The position numbers were made by a program, and so were the translations under genes. Source: an uncultured bacterium (GTDB taxonomy: Bacteria > Bacillota_I > Bacilli_A > Acholeplasmatales > Anaeroplasmataceae). From it: a stretch of DNA of 38,185 bases. Numbering within the stretch: the stretch's first letter is position 1; each line of letters starts with the position of its first letter. This document shows positions 18,401-26,125 of the stretch, in pieces. The stretch is taken from positions 1-38,185 of the forward strand of contig CASFCK010000015.1 of the NCBI GenBank assembly GCA_949293265.1. The letters are read 5' to 3'. Below the pieces are notes generated by a model. The model searched no databases and was not told where the DNA came from. It was given only the letters and a program-made list of their open reading frames with translations.

Positions 18401-18491
18401 CAGCAGTTTTACCAGAACCAGCTCCAGCTGAAACTAAAATATTAGTTTTGCGTTGTTTGATTGCGGTTAATTGTTCATTTGTCCATGCCAT
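15438..18491 (-). CDS. addA: AddA: ATP-dependent helicase/nuclease subunit A
   Basis: 1017 residues, somewhat short for AddA (about 1,230 in Bacillus subtilis). UvrD-type helicase motifs are in order: Walker A S-A-G-A-G-S-G-K-T (21-29), D-E-Y-Q-D-T-S, G-D-I-K-Q-S-I-Y-R-F-R, H-H-S-K-G-L-E-Y and Y-V-A-L-T-R-A-R-E-K. The C-terminal RecB-like nuclease shows G-I-M-D, I-I-D-Y-K and Q-L-S-V-Y-Y, so the nuclease active site is complete. With AddB it resects double-strand ends for RecA and degrades foreign linear DNA. ATG with AGGAGG; it begins one base after the addB stop and ends inside rimM. Confidence 0.96.
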   Translation of the reverse strand: MAWTNEQLTAIKQRKTNILVSAGAGSGKTAVLSERVLEFIAEGNSINDLLILTFTKAAALEMKERIYRKLLSNGFIEEANLTLNANITTFDAYALALVKKYYYYLDIDPQIGIADNNIISEEKKRILTTILEDLYNTNDKEFYNFLIRENVKDDKVIIDNIIELSNKLDLLVDTNTYLNDYEKTFYNEDKIKNLLNSYTTLVLNEFSKLKETIYNLTTILDEENDKLNTYLQSLIYELDHINNYDELVDFINNIKLPSLKKGTLDNVKDEKNKLSKKITDLKLRFLAIYPNEESVYQDLLNNKGDILFLIKIILKLNKEVELFKKKYSYYTFTDIAKLAIELVKNNQDVRQELMKLKEILVDEYQDTSDLQETFLSYITNDNLYMVGDIKQSIYRFRNANPYIFKTKYQNYKKNKQGMKIDLNKNFRSRKEVLNAINLVFCSIMTNDVGDANYLLDGQMHYGLLNYDDYAKSNYEMEVLSYSDDEEYSKAELEIFICANKVKELINNNYTYTSKGLRKTSYKDIAIIVDKSTNFILFKKIFEYLGIPLSIEKNLDIKDNDLTKTIIATLNLVCDLNEDNNDAYFKRDLTSFLRSFIMEYNDEDIYNIIVNNNYNIDILNELKQIDLAGDSLATYYTIINKIKLYEKLPLIGNVENSLTIIDYIGDLLVNYSKLGYDFIKSAKFLADLINSDSKLEYKSESLADDEVRLMTIHHSKGLEYPYCIFPFLDSKKNNVEDKKRFNLSLDYGIYVKKSGENNDKSAIGILDRETEKNKELSEKVRLLYVALTRAREKIILIVNDKDNYNADLKTFKDMLIKADVINKFSKKVKKEELGLTHEYNVAKINDIITKEGKNISYPNKNYHSKVLVKGEISKNSLGIINKETRYVLELGTNIHETLACLDLKKPDYSLVKAEYKTKIKDLLSLELFKDIEKANIYQEYEFYFTEQDKSYYGIMDLLLEYDDHYVIIDYKLAHLDKEEYKRQLSVYYRYLKTFTTKPIFVYLVSILRLEVKDLTDEL

Positions 18492-18492
18492 A

Positions 18493-20733
18493 TTAAACCT
18501 CCTTAAAAGGCTTAGCTTCTAATTTGACTTTATTACTATATTTTTTATAACATATATTTGCGTATGGGCAATATATGCAAGCCTCATCTTTATTATCAAT
18601 AACCTTAGGATTAATGGGCCAATTATTATCAATATAGGCTTTTTTTATTTTTTCTAAATTTTCATTGACAATTACAATTATTTTTTCTATTTCTTTTAAA
18701 TCTATTGTTTTTGCATAACGATATATACTACCATCTTTATTTATTTTTAAACCTTTTATATAACTGCTATTAGTATAATTTTTATCTATTTTATCAGCAA
18801 AGCTTAAATTGGTATAACCTTGTAATAAAAATGGTTTGTAATAATCTAGAGAATCTAGTTCTAGTGTTTCTAAGGTTACTTTTTGTAAATATAGTCCACA
18901 TATATTAACTTCTAAATCGCTATATTTATTGCTTAATAAATATAAATAAGTTGGTAGTTGCATATTATAACCATAAGCTATATTATCTAAGCTTACTTCA
19001 TCTGAACCAGTTTTATAATCATATATTGCTAAATATAGTTTTTTATCTTGTTTTAAAAATCTTATTTTATCAATAAACCCTTTTAAAGTTATAAAACCAT
19101 TTTTAATTTCGATTTTTTCTTCTCTTTTAACATCCTTTAAAGCCATAATACTTTCGTATTCATAATTAAATTGTAAAAGCCTACGCAACACCTCATCAAA
19201 TCTACTAGCATAAAACTTTTCCTTTTCGGTCATATCTTCTTTTAATTTGTGTGTTAAAGTATTAAAATCAAAATCTAAATTATAACTATCTTGAAGAATT
19301 TGATGAACATAAGTGCCTAGTTTTGTGCTTAATGTATCTTCTTTAATACTAAGTTTTAAAACATAGTCTAAATAATAATGAAAAGCACAAGAAAAATAGG
19401 TTTTCATACTTGAATAAGATAGATTTACATTAGTAGGTAACGAAACTTTAAATGGTTTAAATTTATTATCATAACTATTATATTTTAAATGTTTTAAATC
19501 GTATAAATCTAAGGTTTGTTTTTTGATATTATAGTTTAAATAATTATCAATGTCACTTGCTAAAGCTAAATTATCACTTAACATATTATAGCCTAGTTCT
19601 AAGCTTATTTGCTTATCGATGAATTTTAATTTATCATAAATTATTGAATTAAAATTTTGTTCATTAAGGTATATTTTAGGAATAGTTATAGTTAAATTAT
19701 TAATATTAGATAGATTTGATATTGTATTATCTAATATGATTTGGCTTTTGTTTGTTGAAATATTTAATTCCAATAATTCAGTTTTATTTAAATAGTTTTC
19801 TTCCTGAATTATTGGGAAATTTTGATTAAAATTTATTAAAAATACATAGTCATTTTCTTTAAAATCAGTATTAAAATCACTAATTTTTATTGCTGATTCA
19901 TATTGTTTATTTTTACATTTTTTGTTTCTTAACAGATAAATCAATAATTCTTTTATAAATTTTATATTTGTTATAGTAGTTAAATCATATTTATTTATTA
20001 TTTCAATAATATAATTAGCTAATTCAAGATCTTTAATATTAGAAATATAGTCAAATAAATTAGAAACATTATCTAGTAGTTCATTAACTTCATTTTTACT
20101 TATTAAGGTACTACTAGTAGGAATATCTATATCTACTTGGTAAAAATAGCTCATTCTTTCTAATAGATTATAATAACTGTTACTAACATTTACTAAATGA
20201 ATATTATTAGGAGATACTCCTTCATTTAATAAATTATTTATTTTTATGAATGTATAAGCTATTTCTTCTTTTTGGTCTTTACCATTATATAATACATATT
20301 CTTTATTAATAGTTTTTTTATTAATAATTTCATAATTTATATTATTAACATTTAAATAATTTAAAATTAAATCGTCACTTAAATCGACATTTAAAAAGGT
20401 GATTTTTACTGTTTTTAAATAATTTATAAATAAATTATCATATTCATAATAATTATTTTTAATTAATTCTTTTTTTATTTCCTTTAATCTATTTAATTTA
20501 GGACTAGCATATTCTTTTTCTAGATTTAAATAGGCTAAATATTTATTTAAATTAAAAATGAAAGGTAAACTAAAATTATATTTATTATAAAGAAAATAAA
20601 CTCCTTTATCATTCATTTTACCAAATATTTTAGCTTTTAATTCCTTAACGTTTATAAATCTTTGTTGTTTTAAGGTTTGACTATTCTTTAAAATATTCAT
20701 TTTATTAGAACTAGATGTTACTATTAATTCCAT
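18493..20733 (-). CDS. addB: AddB-like nuclease subunit (short, no Walker A)
   Basis: 746 residues against about 1,160 for Bacillus AddB. The C-terminal PD-(D/E)xK nuclease is intact: G-T-Y-V-H (about 475), G-F-I-D-K and I-Y-D-Y-K-T-G. The iron-sulfur staple cysteines are present: one in Y-F-S-C (about 450) and three in C-I-Y-C-P-Y-A-N-I-C (719, 722, 728). The N-terminal helicase-like domain is reduced; V-T-S-S-S-N-K-M occupies the place of the Walker A loop and has no GxGKS/T. AddB translocation activity is dispensable in Bacillus, so the complex with AddA can still work. GGTGATAAA before ATG; own promoter at 20755-20783. Confidence 0.88.
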   Translation of the reverse strand: MELIVTSSSNKMNILKNSQTLKQQRFINVKELKAKIFGKMNDKGVYFLYNKYNFSLPFIFNLNKYLAYLNLEKEYASPKLNRLKEIKKELIKNNYYEYDNLFINYLKTVKITFLNVDLSDDLILNYLNVNNINYEIINKKTINKEYVLYNGKDQKEEIAYTFIKINNLLNEGVSPNNIHLVNVSNSYYNLLERMSYFYQVDIDIPTSSTLISKNEVNELLDNVSNLFDYISNIKDLELANYIIEIINKYDLTTITNIKFIKELLIYLLRNKKCKNKQYESAIKISDFNTDFKENDYVFLINFNQNFPIIQEENYLNKTELLELNISTNKSQIILDNTISNLSNINNLTITIPKIYLNEQNFNSIIYDKLKFIDKQISLELGYNMLSDNLALASDIDNYLNYNIKKQTLDLYDLKHLKYNSYDNKFKPFKVSLPTNVNLSYSSMKTYFSCAFHYYLDYVLKLSIKEDTLSTKLGTYVHQILQDSYNLDFDFNTLTHKLKEDMTEKEKFYASRFDEVLRRLLQFNYEYESIMALKDVKREEKIEIKNGFITLKGFIDKIRFLKQDKKLYLAIYDYKTGSDEVSLDNIAYGYNMQLPTYLYLLSNKYSDLEVNICGLYLQKVTLETLELDSLDYYKPFLLQGYTNLSFADKIDKNYTNSSYIKGLKINKDGSIYRYAKTIDLKEIEKIIVIVNENLEKIKKAYIDNNWPINPKVIDNKDEACIYCPYANICYKKYSNKVKLEAKPFKEV

Positions 20734-20754
20734 TTTATCACCAACTTATTTATT

Positions 20755-20783
20755 ATTATAACAAAATAAAAACCTTTAGACAA
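20755..20783 (-). promoter_or_regulatory. addB-addA-rimM-trmD promoter nested in a terminator
   Basis: Minus-strand TTGTCT (20783-20778), 17-base spacer, TATAAT (20760-20755). The -35 box consists of the loop and first bases of the 3' arm of the khpA terminator, so terminator and promoter share DNA. Confidence 0.7.
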
Positions 20784-20792
20784 AGCTAAAGG
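20764..20792 (-). terminator. Terminator of rpsP-khpA
   Basis: An 8-bp stem ACCTTTAG/CTAAAGGT (20792-20772) with a 5-nt loop, followed by UUUUUAUUUU on the minus strand, just after the khpA stop codon. Confidence 0.85.
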
Positions 20793-20796
20793 TAAA

Positions 20797-21039
20797 TTAT
20801 TTACTAACAATATCCAAATGGATTTTCTTTCCTTCTTTAGAAGCACCTGCATATAAGATTGTTCTAATAGCTTGAGCTATATGACCACCCTTACCGATAA
20901 CGCGACCAAAGTCTTTAGGGTTAACTTTAACTTGATATTGTAATGTTTGATCATCAGCTAGTAACTCTATTTCTACATCTTCTGGATAAGTGACTAAAGG
21001 AAGAATTAAACTTTTTATTAACTCTTCAAAATTAATCAT
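20797..21039 (-). CDS. khpA: KhpA, KH-domain RNA-binding protein
   Basis: 80 residues, a single type-II KH domain. The signature loop G-R-V-I-G-K-G-G-H-I-A-Q-A-I-R-T lies at about 45-60. KhpA pairs with KhpB/Jag in RNA binding linked to cell elongation and division in streptococci. It follows rpsP by 12 bases, the classic rpsP-khpA pairing; ATG with GAGGGG. Confidence 0.95.
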   Translation of the reverse strand: MINFEELIKSLILPLVTYPEDVEIELLADDQTLQYQVKVNPKDFGRVIGKGGHIAQAIRTILYAGASKEGKKIHLDIVSK

Positions 21040-21051
21040 CTAATACCCCTC

Positions 21052-21303
21052 TTATTCTGCTGTTTTTGTGATGCCTTCTGCTTTAAATAAATTTTTAACA
21101 GTGATTGTAGGTACAGCACCATTGTTTAACCATTTAGTTGCAGCTTCTTTATTAATAACTACAGTAGCAGGATTAGTTTTTGGGTTATATGTACCAACAA
21201 TTTCGATAAATTTACCATCACGTGGACTACGTGAATCAGCAGCTACAATACGATATTTAGGATCCTTATGAGAACCAAATCTTTGTAATCTTAATTTTAC
21301 CAT
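21052..21303 (-). CDS. rpsP: 30S ribosomal protein S16
   Basis: 83 residues with the S16 N-terminus [13 protein letters not shown] and [15 protein letters not shown]. It is a component of the 30S body, needed for its assembly. The start is the ATG at 21303, eight bases after AGGAG; the in-frame GTG three codons earlier lies between the two. A strong promoter precedes it. It heads the rpsP-khpA unit. Confidence 0.98.
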   Translation of the reverse strand: MVKLRLQRFGSHKDPKYRIVAADSRSPRDGKFIEIVGTYNPKTNPATVVINKEAATKWLNNGAVPTITVKNLFKAEGITKTAE

Positions 21304-21336
21304 GTTTTTCACTCCTTTTTTCTTTTTGACAAAACT

Positions 21337-21380
21337 ATTATATCATTTTTTAATTATGTGTCAAGTATTTTTTCTTGACA
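21337..21380 (-). promoter_or_regulatory. rpsP promoter with inverted repeat
   Basis: Minus-strand TTGACA (21364-21359), 16-base spacer, TATAAT (21342-21337). The -35 box is half of an inverted repeat TGTCAAG-N8-CTTGACA (21359-21380) in the short gap after the ylbF-like gene. It may be a regulator site or a weak hairpin. Confidence 0.75.
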
Positions 21381-21704
21381 TTATATAGCATTTTCAAAAA
21401 CTTCTTTAATGTCTTTATTTATTTTATCTTCTAGATTATGTTGCATATAAAAATATTTTTTAACTTCTTCTTTTTCATAAAGCTTAGTTTTAATTTTTTG
21501 GTATTCTAACTTTAAATCTTCATAATTAGGATAATATTTATTAGCTTTATTTAATTCAGATTTTATTTTTATAAAATCACTTAATAGATAAAAATATTTA
21601 GTTTTAATTTCTTGATATATTTGTTTTAAATTTAGATATGTTTGATCATTTTTTAAAGCATTAATATATTTATCAACTATTAATTGCCATTTTAAGGCGT
21701 CCAT
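21381..21704 (-). CDS. YlbF/YmcA family-like helical protein
   Basis: 107 residues, almost wholly helical and Lys/Tyr/Glu-rich. The pattern Y-x-x-L-K-x-x-Y-Q-E-I... followed by a second long helix (F-I-K-I-K-S-E-L-N-K) resembles the YlbF/YmcA family. Those proteins form the RicA-RicF-RicT complex that affects RNase Y cleavage and development in Bacillus. The match is by shape, not by a diagnostic motif. It overlaps the gmk gene by 32 bases and is coupled to it; ATG with GAGG. Confidence 0.6.
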   Translation of the reverse strand: MDALKWQLIVDKYINALKNDQTYLNLKQIYQEIKTKYFYLLSDFIKIKSELNKANKYYPNYEDLKLEYQKIKTKLYEKEEVKKYFYMQHNLEDKINKDIKEVFENAI

Positions 21705-22209
21705 AATATTTTTCCTCTATTTCTTTAAGTATTAATTTTACATTTTTGTTTCCATCGATCACAAAATCAACTAATTTAGGAACGTCTTTAAATACTTCTT
21801 CATCTTTAGTTAGACGTATATTTATATCTTCTATTTTATCTTTTCTATTTAGCATTCGGGCCTTTAAAGTTTCTTTAGGACAATCGATATAAAAACTTAC
21901 AACGTTTTTATTACCTAAATATTTTGTTAAGCCTTTAACTTCAACTATTAAATAACTCTTAATATCTTTCGTACTATCTTTACTTGTGCCATAATAATTA
22001 TTATTATAAATCACATATTCATAAAAAAAATCTTGTTTTATTTTAGTTAAAAATTCATCTTTAGTAATGAAATTATAGTCTATTTTATTTTGTTCACCAA
22101 TTCTTTTTTCTCTAGTTGTATATGTAACAATTTTATGATAGCCTTGTTTTTCTAATAGTTTGCCGATATAGGTTTTCCCGCTAGCACTTTTCCCTACTAA
22201 TATGATCAT
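21673..22209 (-). CDS. gmk: Guanylate kinase-like protein
   Basis: 178 residues, a little short. P-loop G-K-S-A-S-G-K-T (6-13), Y-T-T-R-E-K-R near 31-37 (GMP-binding Arg), D-Y-N-F-I (about 49) and Y-Y-G-T-S (about 72-76) match guanylate kinase. The lid Arg appears in K-A-R-M-L-N-R. It phosphorylates GMP to GDP. Another gmk elsewhere in the genome cannot be excluded, since the ylbF partner is unusual. ATG with GAGGTA; extended -10 promoter upstream. Confidence 0.85.
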   Translation of the reverse strand: MIILVGKSASGKTYIGKLLEKQGYHKIVTYTTREKRIGEQNKIDYNFITKDEFLTKIKQDFFYEYVIYNNNYYGTSKDSTKDIKSYLIVEVKGLTKYLGNKNVVSFYIDCPKETLKARMLNRKDKIEDINIRLTKDEEVFKDVPKLVDFVIDGNKNVKLILKEIEEKYYGRLKMAINS

Positions 22210-22231
22210 TTTATCTTACCTCGCCTTCGAT

Positions 22232-22260
22232 ATAATACCACATTTTTACGTTTAGATAAA
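22232..22260 (-). promoter_or_regulatory. gmk promoter
   Basis: Minus-strand TTTATC (22260-22255), 17-base spacer, TATTAT (22237-22232) with TGG directly upstream (extended -10). Divergent to the def promoter. Confidence 0.5.
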
Positions 22261-22281
22261 TGTTATTTTAAATTATATTTA

Positions 22282-22310
22282 ATATACTTTTATTAAAAAT
22301 ATGGTATAAT
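22282..22310 (+). promoter_or_regulatory. def promoter
   Basis: A perfect TATAAT at 22305-22310 lies 27 bases before the def ATG. The -35 (around 22282) is poor. Confidence 0.55.
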
Positions 22311-22337
22311 TTCAATATATGAAAGAAAGGTTTTATT

Positions 22338-22937
22338 ATGTATTTAGATAAAGATATTTGTAAAGAGGGTAACCCTGTTTTAAAAATTAAGTGTCAAGAT
22401 GTTAAATTACCACTTGATGAGTCTGATTTATCATGTTTAAAACAACTATATCAATATTTAATTGTTTCTGAAAATGAGGAATTAGCTAAACAATATCATA
22501 TTAGGCCTGGAGTGGGTATGGCAGCACCTCAAGTTGGGGTAGCTAAAAGAATGTTTGCGATGAACTGTGTTGATTTCTTAGATGAAAAACAAACTAAATA
22601 TTCGTATTGTTTAATTAACCCTAAAATAATTGCCACTACTAAAGATATGGTTTATTTACCTGGTGGTGAAGGCTGTTTAAGCGTAACTAGAGTGACTGAT
22701 GGGTTTGTTGTTCCTCGTTATTATGGTATTAAATTCAAAGCTTATATGTATGATTTTAATACAAATAAAGTTAAACCTATTACTAAAAATTTATATGGAT
22801 ATCCAGCCATTGTTTTTCAACATGAATATGATCACTTAGATGGTATATTATATGTAGATAAAATGATTAAAGAACAAGAATGTGATGTTTTACCATTATT
22901 TACTATAAATGAGGAGAATGAAAATGATTCTAATTAA
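22338..22937 (+). CDS. def: Peptide deformylase (type II)
   Basis: 199 residues with all three active-site motifs: G-M-A-A-P-Q-V-G (60-67), E-G-C-L-S-V (111-116, metal ligand Cys113) and Q-H-E-Y-D-H-L-D-G (161-169, catalytic Glu and two His ligands). It removes formyl from the N-terminal Met of new proteins. The insert between motifs 1 and 2 and the length fit the Gram-positive type II enzymes. ATG with GAAAGG. The 3' end overlaps the amidohydrolase gene, so the two are one transcript. Confidence 0.97.
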   Translation: MYLDKDICKEGNPVLKIKCQDVKLPLDESDLSCLKQLYQYLIVSENEELAKQYHIRPGVGMAAPQVGVAKRMFAMNCVDFLDEKQTKYSYCLINPKIIATTKDMVYLPGGEGCLSVTRVTDGFVVPRYYGIKFKAYMYDFNTNKVKPITKNLYGYPAIVFQHEYDHLDGILYVDKMIKEQECDVLPLFTINEENENDSN

Positions 22938-24084
22938 AAACTGTAATTTATGGACTATGGCAAATTTAAATAATAGTCTAGGTAGTATTGTTGTTGAAGG
23001 TAAAAAAATTATTGAAGTTAGTGATACTGATTTAAGCAAAAAATATCAAGAGGCTACTATTATAGATGCTAAGGGATATTTTACTATGCCTGGAATTGTT
23101 GATCCGCATTGCCATATTGGAATGATGGAACAGATTTATGGTTGGGCAGGTCAAGATACTAACGAAATTACTAATCCCATTACACCAGAATTAAAAGGGA
23201 TTGAAGCTATTAAGCCACACGATGCTTCTTTTAAAGAAGCTTTAGCTAATGGGGTTACTACTGTTTGTACTGGTCCTGGTAGTGCAAATGTAATTGGTGG
23301 GACCTTTTGTATATTAAAAACAAAAGGTAAGACAATTGAAGATATGATAGTTAAAGAAGAGACTGCAATGAAAATGGCTCTTGGTGAAAATCCAAAACGT
23401 TGTTATAAAGAAAAAGGTCCTTCAACTAGAATGGCTAGTGCCGCATTAATGCGTCAAGCTTTAACTGAAGCCAAATTATATAAAGAAGATTGGGATAATT
23501 ATAACGCTGGCAAAACAACTACTAGACCCCAATATAATGCTAAATGGAATAGTTTGCAACGCGTTTTTACAGGTATGCAAGTTAAAGTTCATGCCCATCA
23601 AGCTGATGATATTGTTACAGCAGTTAGAATTTGTGAAGAATTTAATTTAAATTACACTATTGAACATTGTACTGAAGGTTATTTAATACCTGAATTTTTA
23701 AAAAAGCATAATGTCAAATGTATACTTGGACCTACTTTAGGTGAAAAATCTAAATATGAATTAAAAGCTAAATCTTTTGTTTCAGCTAAAGTATTAAATG
23801 ACAATAAAATTGATTATGCATTTATGACAGACCATCCTGTCATTACCCTAGATACAACACTTTGTCAAACTGGTTTATTTGTAAAAGCTGGTTTACCATA
23901 TTTAGATGCTTTAAAAGCTAATACTATTTATGCTGCTAAAATAATAGGTGTTGATGATGTAGTTGGCAGTATCGAAAATAATAAAGATGCCGATATCGTA
24001 ATCTATTCTAAAGATCCCCTAGCCTATGATGCAAAAGTGTTATTTGTCATGCTTAATGGTGTAGTCGAAATCAATAATTTATGA
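22924..24084 (+). CDS. Metal-dependent amidohydrolase (imidazolonepropionase-like)
   Basis: 386 residues, amidohydrolase superfamily. The metal site H-C-H-I-G follows P-G-I-V-D-P (about 56-65). The loops A-N-G-V-T-T-V-C-T-G-P-G-S-A-N-V-I-G-G are typical of a conserved Clostridia/Bacilli clade of unknown substrate. Further ligands are H-A-H (about 223-225), I-E-H-C (about 246) and M-T-D-H-P (about 300). The start is the ATG at 22924, seven bases after GAGGAG; the earlier in-frame ATGs at 22909 and 22918 are before or too close to that site. Overlaps def by 14 bases. Ends in TGA, which supports the standard code. Confidence 0.88.
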   Translation: MILIKNCNLWTMANLNNSLGSIVVEGKKIIEVSDTDLSKKYQEATIIDAKGYFTMPGIVDPHCHIGMMEQIYGWAGQDTNEITNPITPELKGIEAIKPHDASFKEALANGVTTVCTGPGSANVIGGTFCILKTKGKTIEDMIVKEETAMKMALGENPKRCYKEKGPSTRMASAALMRQALTEAKLYKEDWDNYNAGKTTTRPQYNAKWNSLQRVFTGMQVKVHAHQADDIVTAVRICEEFNLNYTIEHCTEGYLIPEFLKKHNVKCILGPTLGEKSKYELKAKSFVSAKVLNDNKIDYAFMTDHPVITLDTTLCQTGLFVKAGLPYLDALKANTIYAAKIIGVDDVVGSIENNKDADIVIYSKDPLAYDAKVLFVMLNGVVEINNL

Positions 24085-24087
24085 ATT

Positions 24088-24117
24088 AAAAAACAGCCTA
24101 ATTAGGCTGCTTTTTTA
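24088..24117. terminator. Bidirectional terminator
   Basis: The perfect palindrome CAGCCTAATTAGGCTG (24094-24109) is flanked by A6 on the left and T6 on the right. It ends both the def-amidohydrolase transcript and the convergent thiI-methyltransferase transcript, whose stop codon is in the T run. Confidence 0.92.
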
Positions 24118-24813
24118 TTGTAATAAATACATTAATATTCCACCAGCTATGGCCACATTTAATGATTCTGTATCACTGATAGGAATGTAGATGTTTTTAT
24201 TTGTTATATTTAATATTTCTTTTTTTATACCATTACCTTCATTGCCTAATATTAAAGCTAATTTAGGTGCTTTATTTATTTCTTTAATATTATAACCATT
24301 TTCTAAAGCCGTACCATAAAAAATATAATTTTTATTATTATTAATAAAGTCAACTAAATTTTCTTGTCTAAAATTAAGTTTGAAGATTGCACCTTGGCTA
24401 GCTCTAATAACCTTATCATTGTAAATATCAACACAACCATCACCAAGAATTATAGTATTAAAATTAAAAGCTTTAGCTGTACGCATTAAAGTTCCCATAT
24501 TTCCGGGATCTTGGATAGCATCTAATAATAATACTTTATCGCTTAGATCATTTTTTTCTATTTTTTGACAAATACTTAATACCTGACATGGGGTATCAGT
24601 TTTAGCTATTTTTTTCATATCATCATAACTAATTAAAATACCACTATAACTAGGATCAATTGTATAAGTTTTAACTAGGTGACCATATTTTTTTGCTTCA
24701 TTATTTAAATGAGGACCTAAAGCTATAAACAAATTTGTTTCTTTACGATATTTAGCTTGGTATAATTTATTAATATTAGTGATTTCATTTTTACTTAATT
24801 TTATTATATTCAT
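24115..24813 (-). CDS. SpoU/TrmH family RNA 2'-O-methyltransferase
   Basis: About 232 residues. An N-terminal substrate-binding domain precedes the SPOUT knot with its three motifs: Q-D-P-G-N-M-G-T-L-M-R-T-A, I-L-G-N-E-G-N-G-I and E-S-L-N-V-A-I-A-G-G-I-L-M-Y. Such enzymes 2'-O-methylate rRNA or tRNA; RlmB-like or TsnR-like members look alike, so the target is not assigned. The start is the ATG at 24813, nine bases after GGAG; the ATG at 24828 has no site. It overlaps the 3' end of thiI by 23 bases. Confidence 0.88.
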   Translation of the reverse strand: MNIIKLSKNEITNINKLYQAKYRKETNLFIALGPHLNNEAKKYGHLVKTYTIDPSYSGILISYDDMKKIAKTDTPCQVLSICQKIEKNDLSDKVLLLDAIQDPGNMGTLMRTAKAFNFNTIILGDGCVDIYNDKVIRASQGAIFKLNFRQENLVDFINNNKNYIFYGTALENGYNIKEINKAPKLALILGNEGNGIKKEILNITNKNIYIPISDTESLNVAIAGGILMYLLQ

Positions 24814-26032
24814 TAATTGCTTCTCCAACTTCTAAACCATACATAGCTAAATCTAAATCCATATCTTTGCTTATTACAATCGATTTAGTGTTTGAAACAG
24901 CTTCATCAATTAATTCTTCATATGCAAAATTTTCTTCATATTTTCTGGCTTTATAAGCTTTAGGGGCTGTTGCAGGAGCTTTAGGAACATAAATAGTACA
25001 ACAATCTTCAAATGGTTTTATGCTAATGTTAAATGTACCTATTTTTCTTGCAATGCTAATAATATCTAACTTATCATAAGTAGCCAATGGTCTTATAACT
25101 GGTATATTAGTAACTTCATTTATTGTTGCCATGCTTTGTAATGTTTGACTAGCTACTTGGCCGATTGATTCACCATTTATTAAAACTAAATCATTGTTTT
25201 TGTTAGCTACTTTACTAGCAATTCTATACATCATTCTGCGCATTATAGTTATATTATATGATTCAGGTATTTTTTCTAATAAAGACATATGTATAGCTTT
25301 AAAAGGAACCATATGTAAAACTATTTTACTATTAGGGGCAAACTTGGCTATAATTTTTACTAAATCAATTACTTTTTGAGCTGATTCGATACTAGTAAGT
25401 GGGGTTGATTCGAAATGAATACATTCTATTTCCACACCTTGTTTCATAGCTAAAAAACCCGCAACAGGAGAATCAATTCCTCCACTTAGCATTAAAAGTC
25501 CTTTACCTGCTATACCAGTAGGATAACCACCTAAGCCTCTAATTTGATTATTATATAAATATATACCATCATTTCTGATTTCAATTTTTAATACAAATTT
25601 TGGATGATGTAAATCAGCTTCTAAAAAATCAGTGTTTTTTAGTAAGTGAGCTGAAATGATTTTAGACACTTCCATACTAGTGTAAGGAAATGATTTGTCT
25701 GCCCTTTTAGTTTCAACTTTAAATGTTGTTTTTTCTTTTACTTCTTCATTAATATATATTAAAGCTTCTTTTTTTAGTTCCTCTAGGTCTCTACTTATTT
25801 TTTTAACTAAACTATAAGAATGAATTCCTGCGACTAAATCTAATCTATTAAGAACAACTTTATAATCAGAATTGCCTAAAATTACATAAGCATGATCATG
25901 TTTCTTTTCAATTACAACATTTAGGCCTTCTAATTTTTCTTCTAATAAACTATATAATTTTCTTACAAATTCTTGTTGATTTTTACCTTTTAGGGTTAAA
26001 TCACCAAAACGTATCAAAATACGATCATACAT
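24791..26032 (-). CDS. thiI: tRNA 4-thiouridine synthase ThiI
   Basis: 413 residues: N-terminal ferredoxin-like and THUMP domains (about 1-165), then a PP-loop ATPase with L-S-G-G-I-D-S-P-V-A-G (about 181-191). It has no C-terminal rhodanese domain, as in Bacillus. It adenylates U8 of tRNA and inserts sulfur delivered by a NifS-type desulfurase; a role in thiazole synthesis is also known. No desulfurase gene is adjacent, unlike the nifZ-thiI pair of Bacillus. ATG with GGAG; divergent to rpsD. Confidence 0.94.
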   Translation of the reverse strand: MYDRILIRFGDLTLKGKNQQEFVRKLYSLLEEKLEGLNVVIEKKHDHAYVILGNSDYKVVLNRLDLVAGIHSYSLVKKISRDLEELKKEALIYINEEVKEKTTFKVETKRADKSFPYTSMEVSKIISAHLLKNTDFLEADLHHPKFVLKIEIRNDGIYLYNNQIRGLGGYPTGIAGKGLLMLSGGIDSPVAGFLAMKQGVEIECIHFESTPLTSIESAQKVIDLVKIIAKFAPNSKIVLHMVPFKAIHMSLLEKIPESYNITIMRRMMYRIASKVANKNNDLVLINGESIGQVASQTLQSMATINEVTNIPVIRPLATYDKLDIISIARKIGTFNISIKPFEDCCTIYVPKAPATAPKAYKARKYEENFAYEELIDEAVSNTKSIVISKDMDLDLAMYGLEVGEAINEYNKIK

Positions 26033-26054
26033 AATATCTACTCCAATCTTCGTT

Positions 26055-26083
26055 ATTGTAGCATATTTTTACTTAATAGTAAA
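26055..26083 (-). promoter_or_regulatory. thiI promoter
   Basis: Minus-strand TTTACT (26083-26078), 17-base spacer, TACAAT (26060-26055) with TGC upstream (extended -10). Confidence 0.6.
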
Positions 26084-26090
26084 TTTTTTC

Positions 26091-26119
26091 TTGCATTTAA
26101 TGCACGTTTATGATATCAT
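26091..26119 (+). promoter_or_regulatory. rpsD promoter
   Basis: TTGCAT (26091-26096), 17-base spacer, TATCAT (26114-26119) with TGA directly before it (extended -10). The -35 lies in a short palindrome (TGCATT-T-AATGCA). Confidence 0.7.
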
Positions 26120-26125
26120 TGTCAA

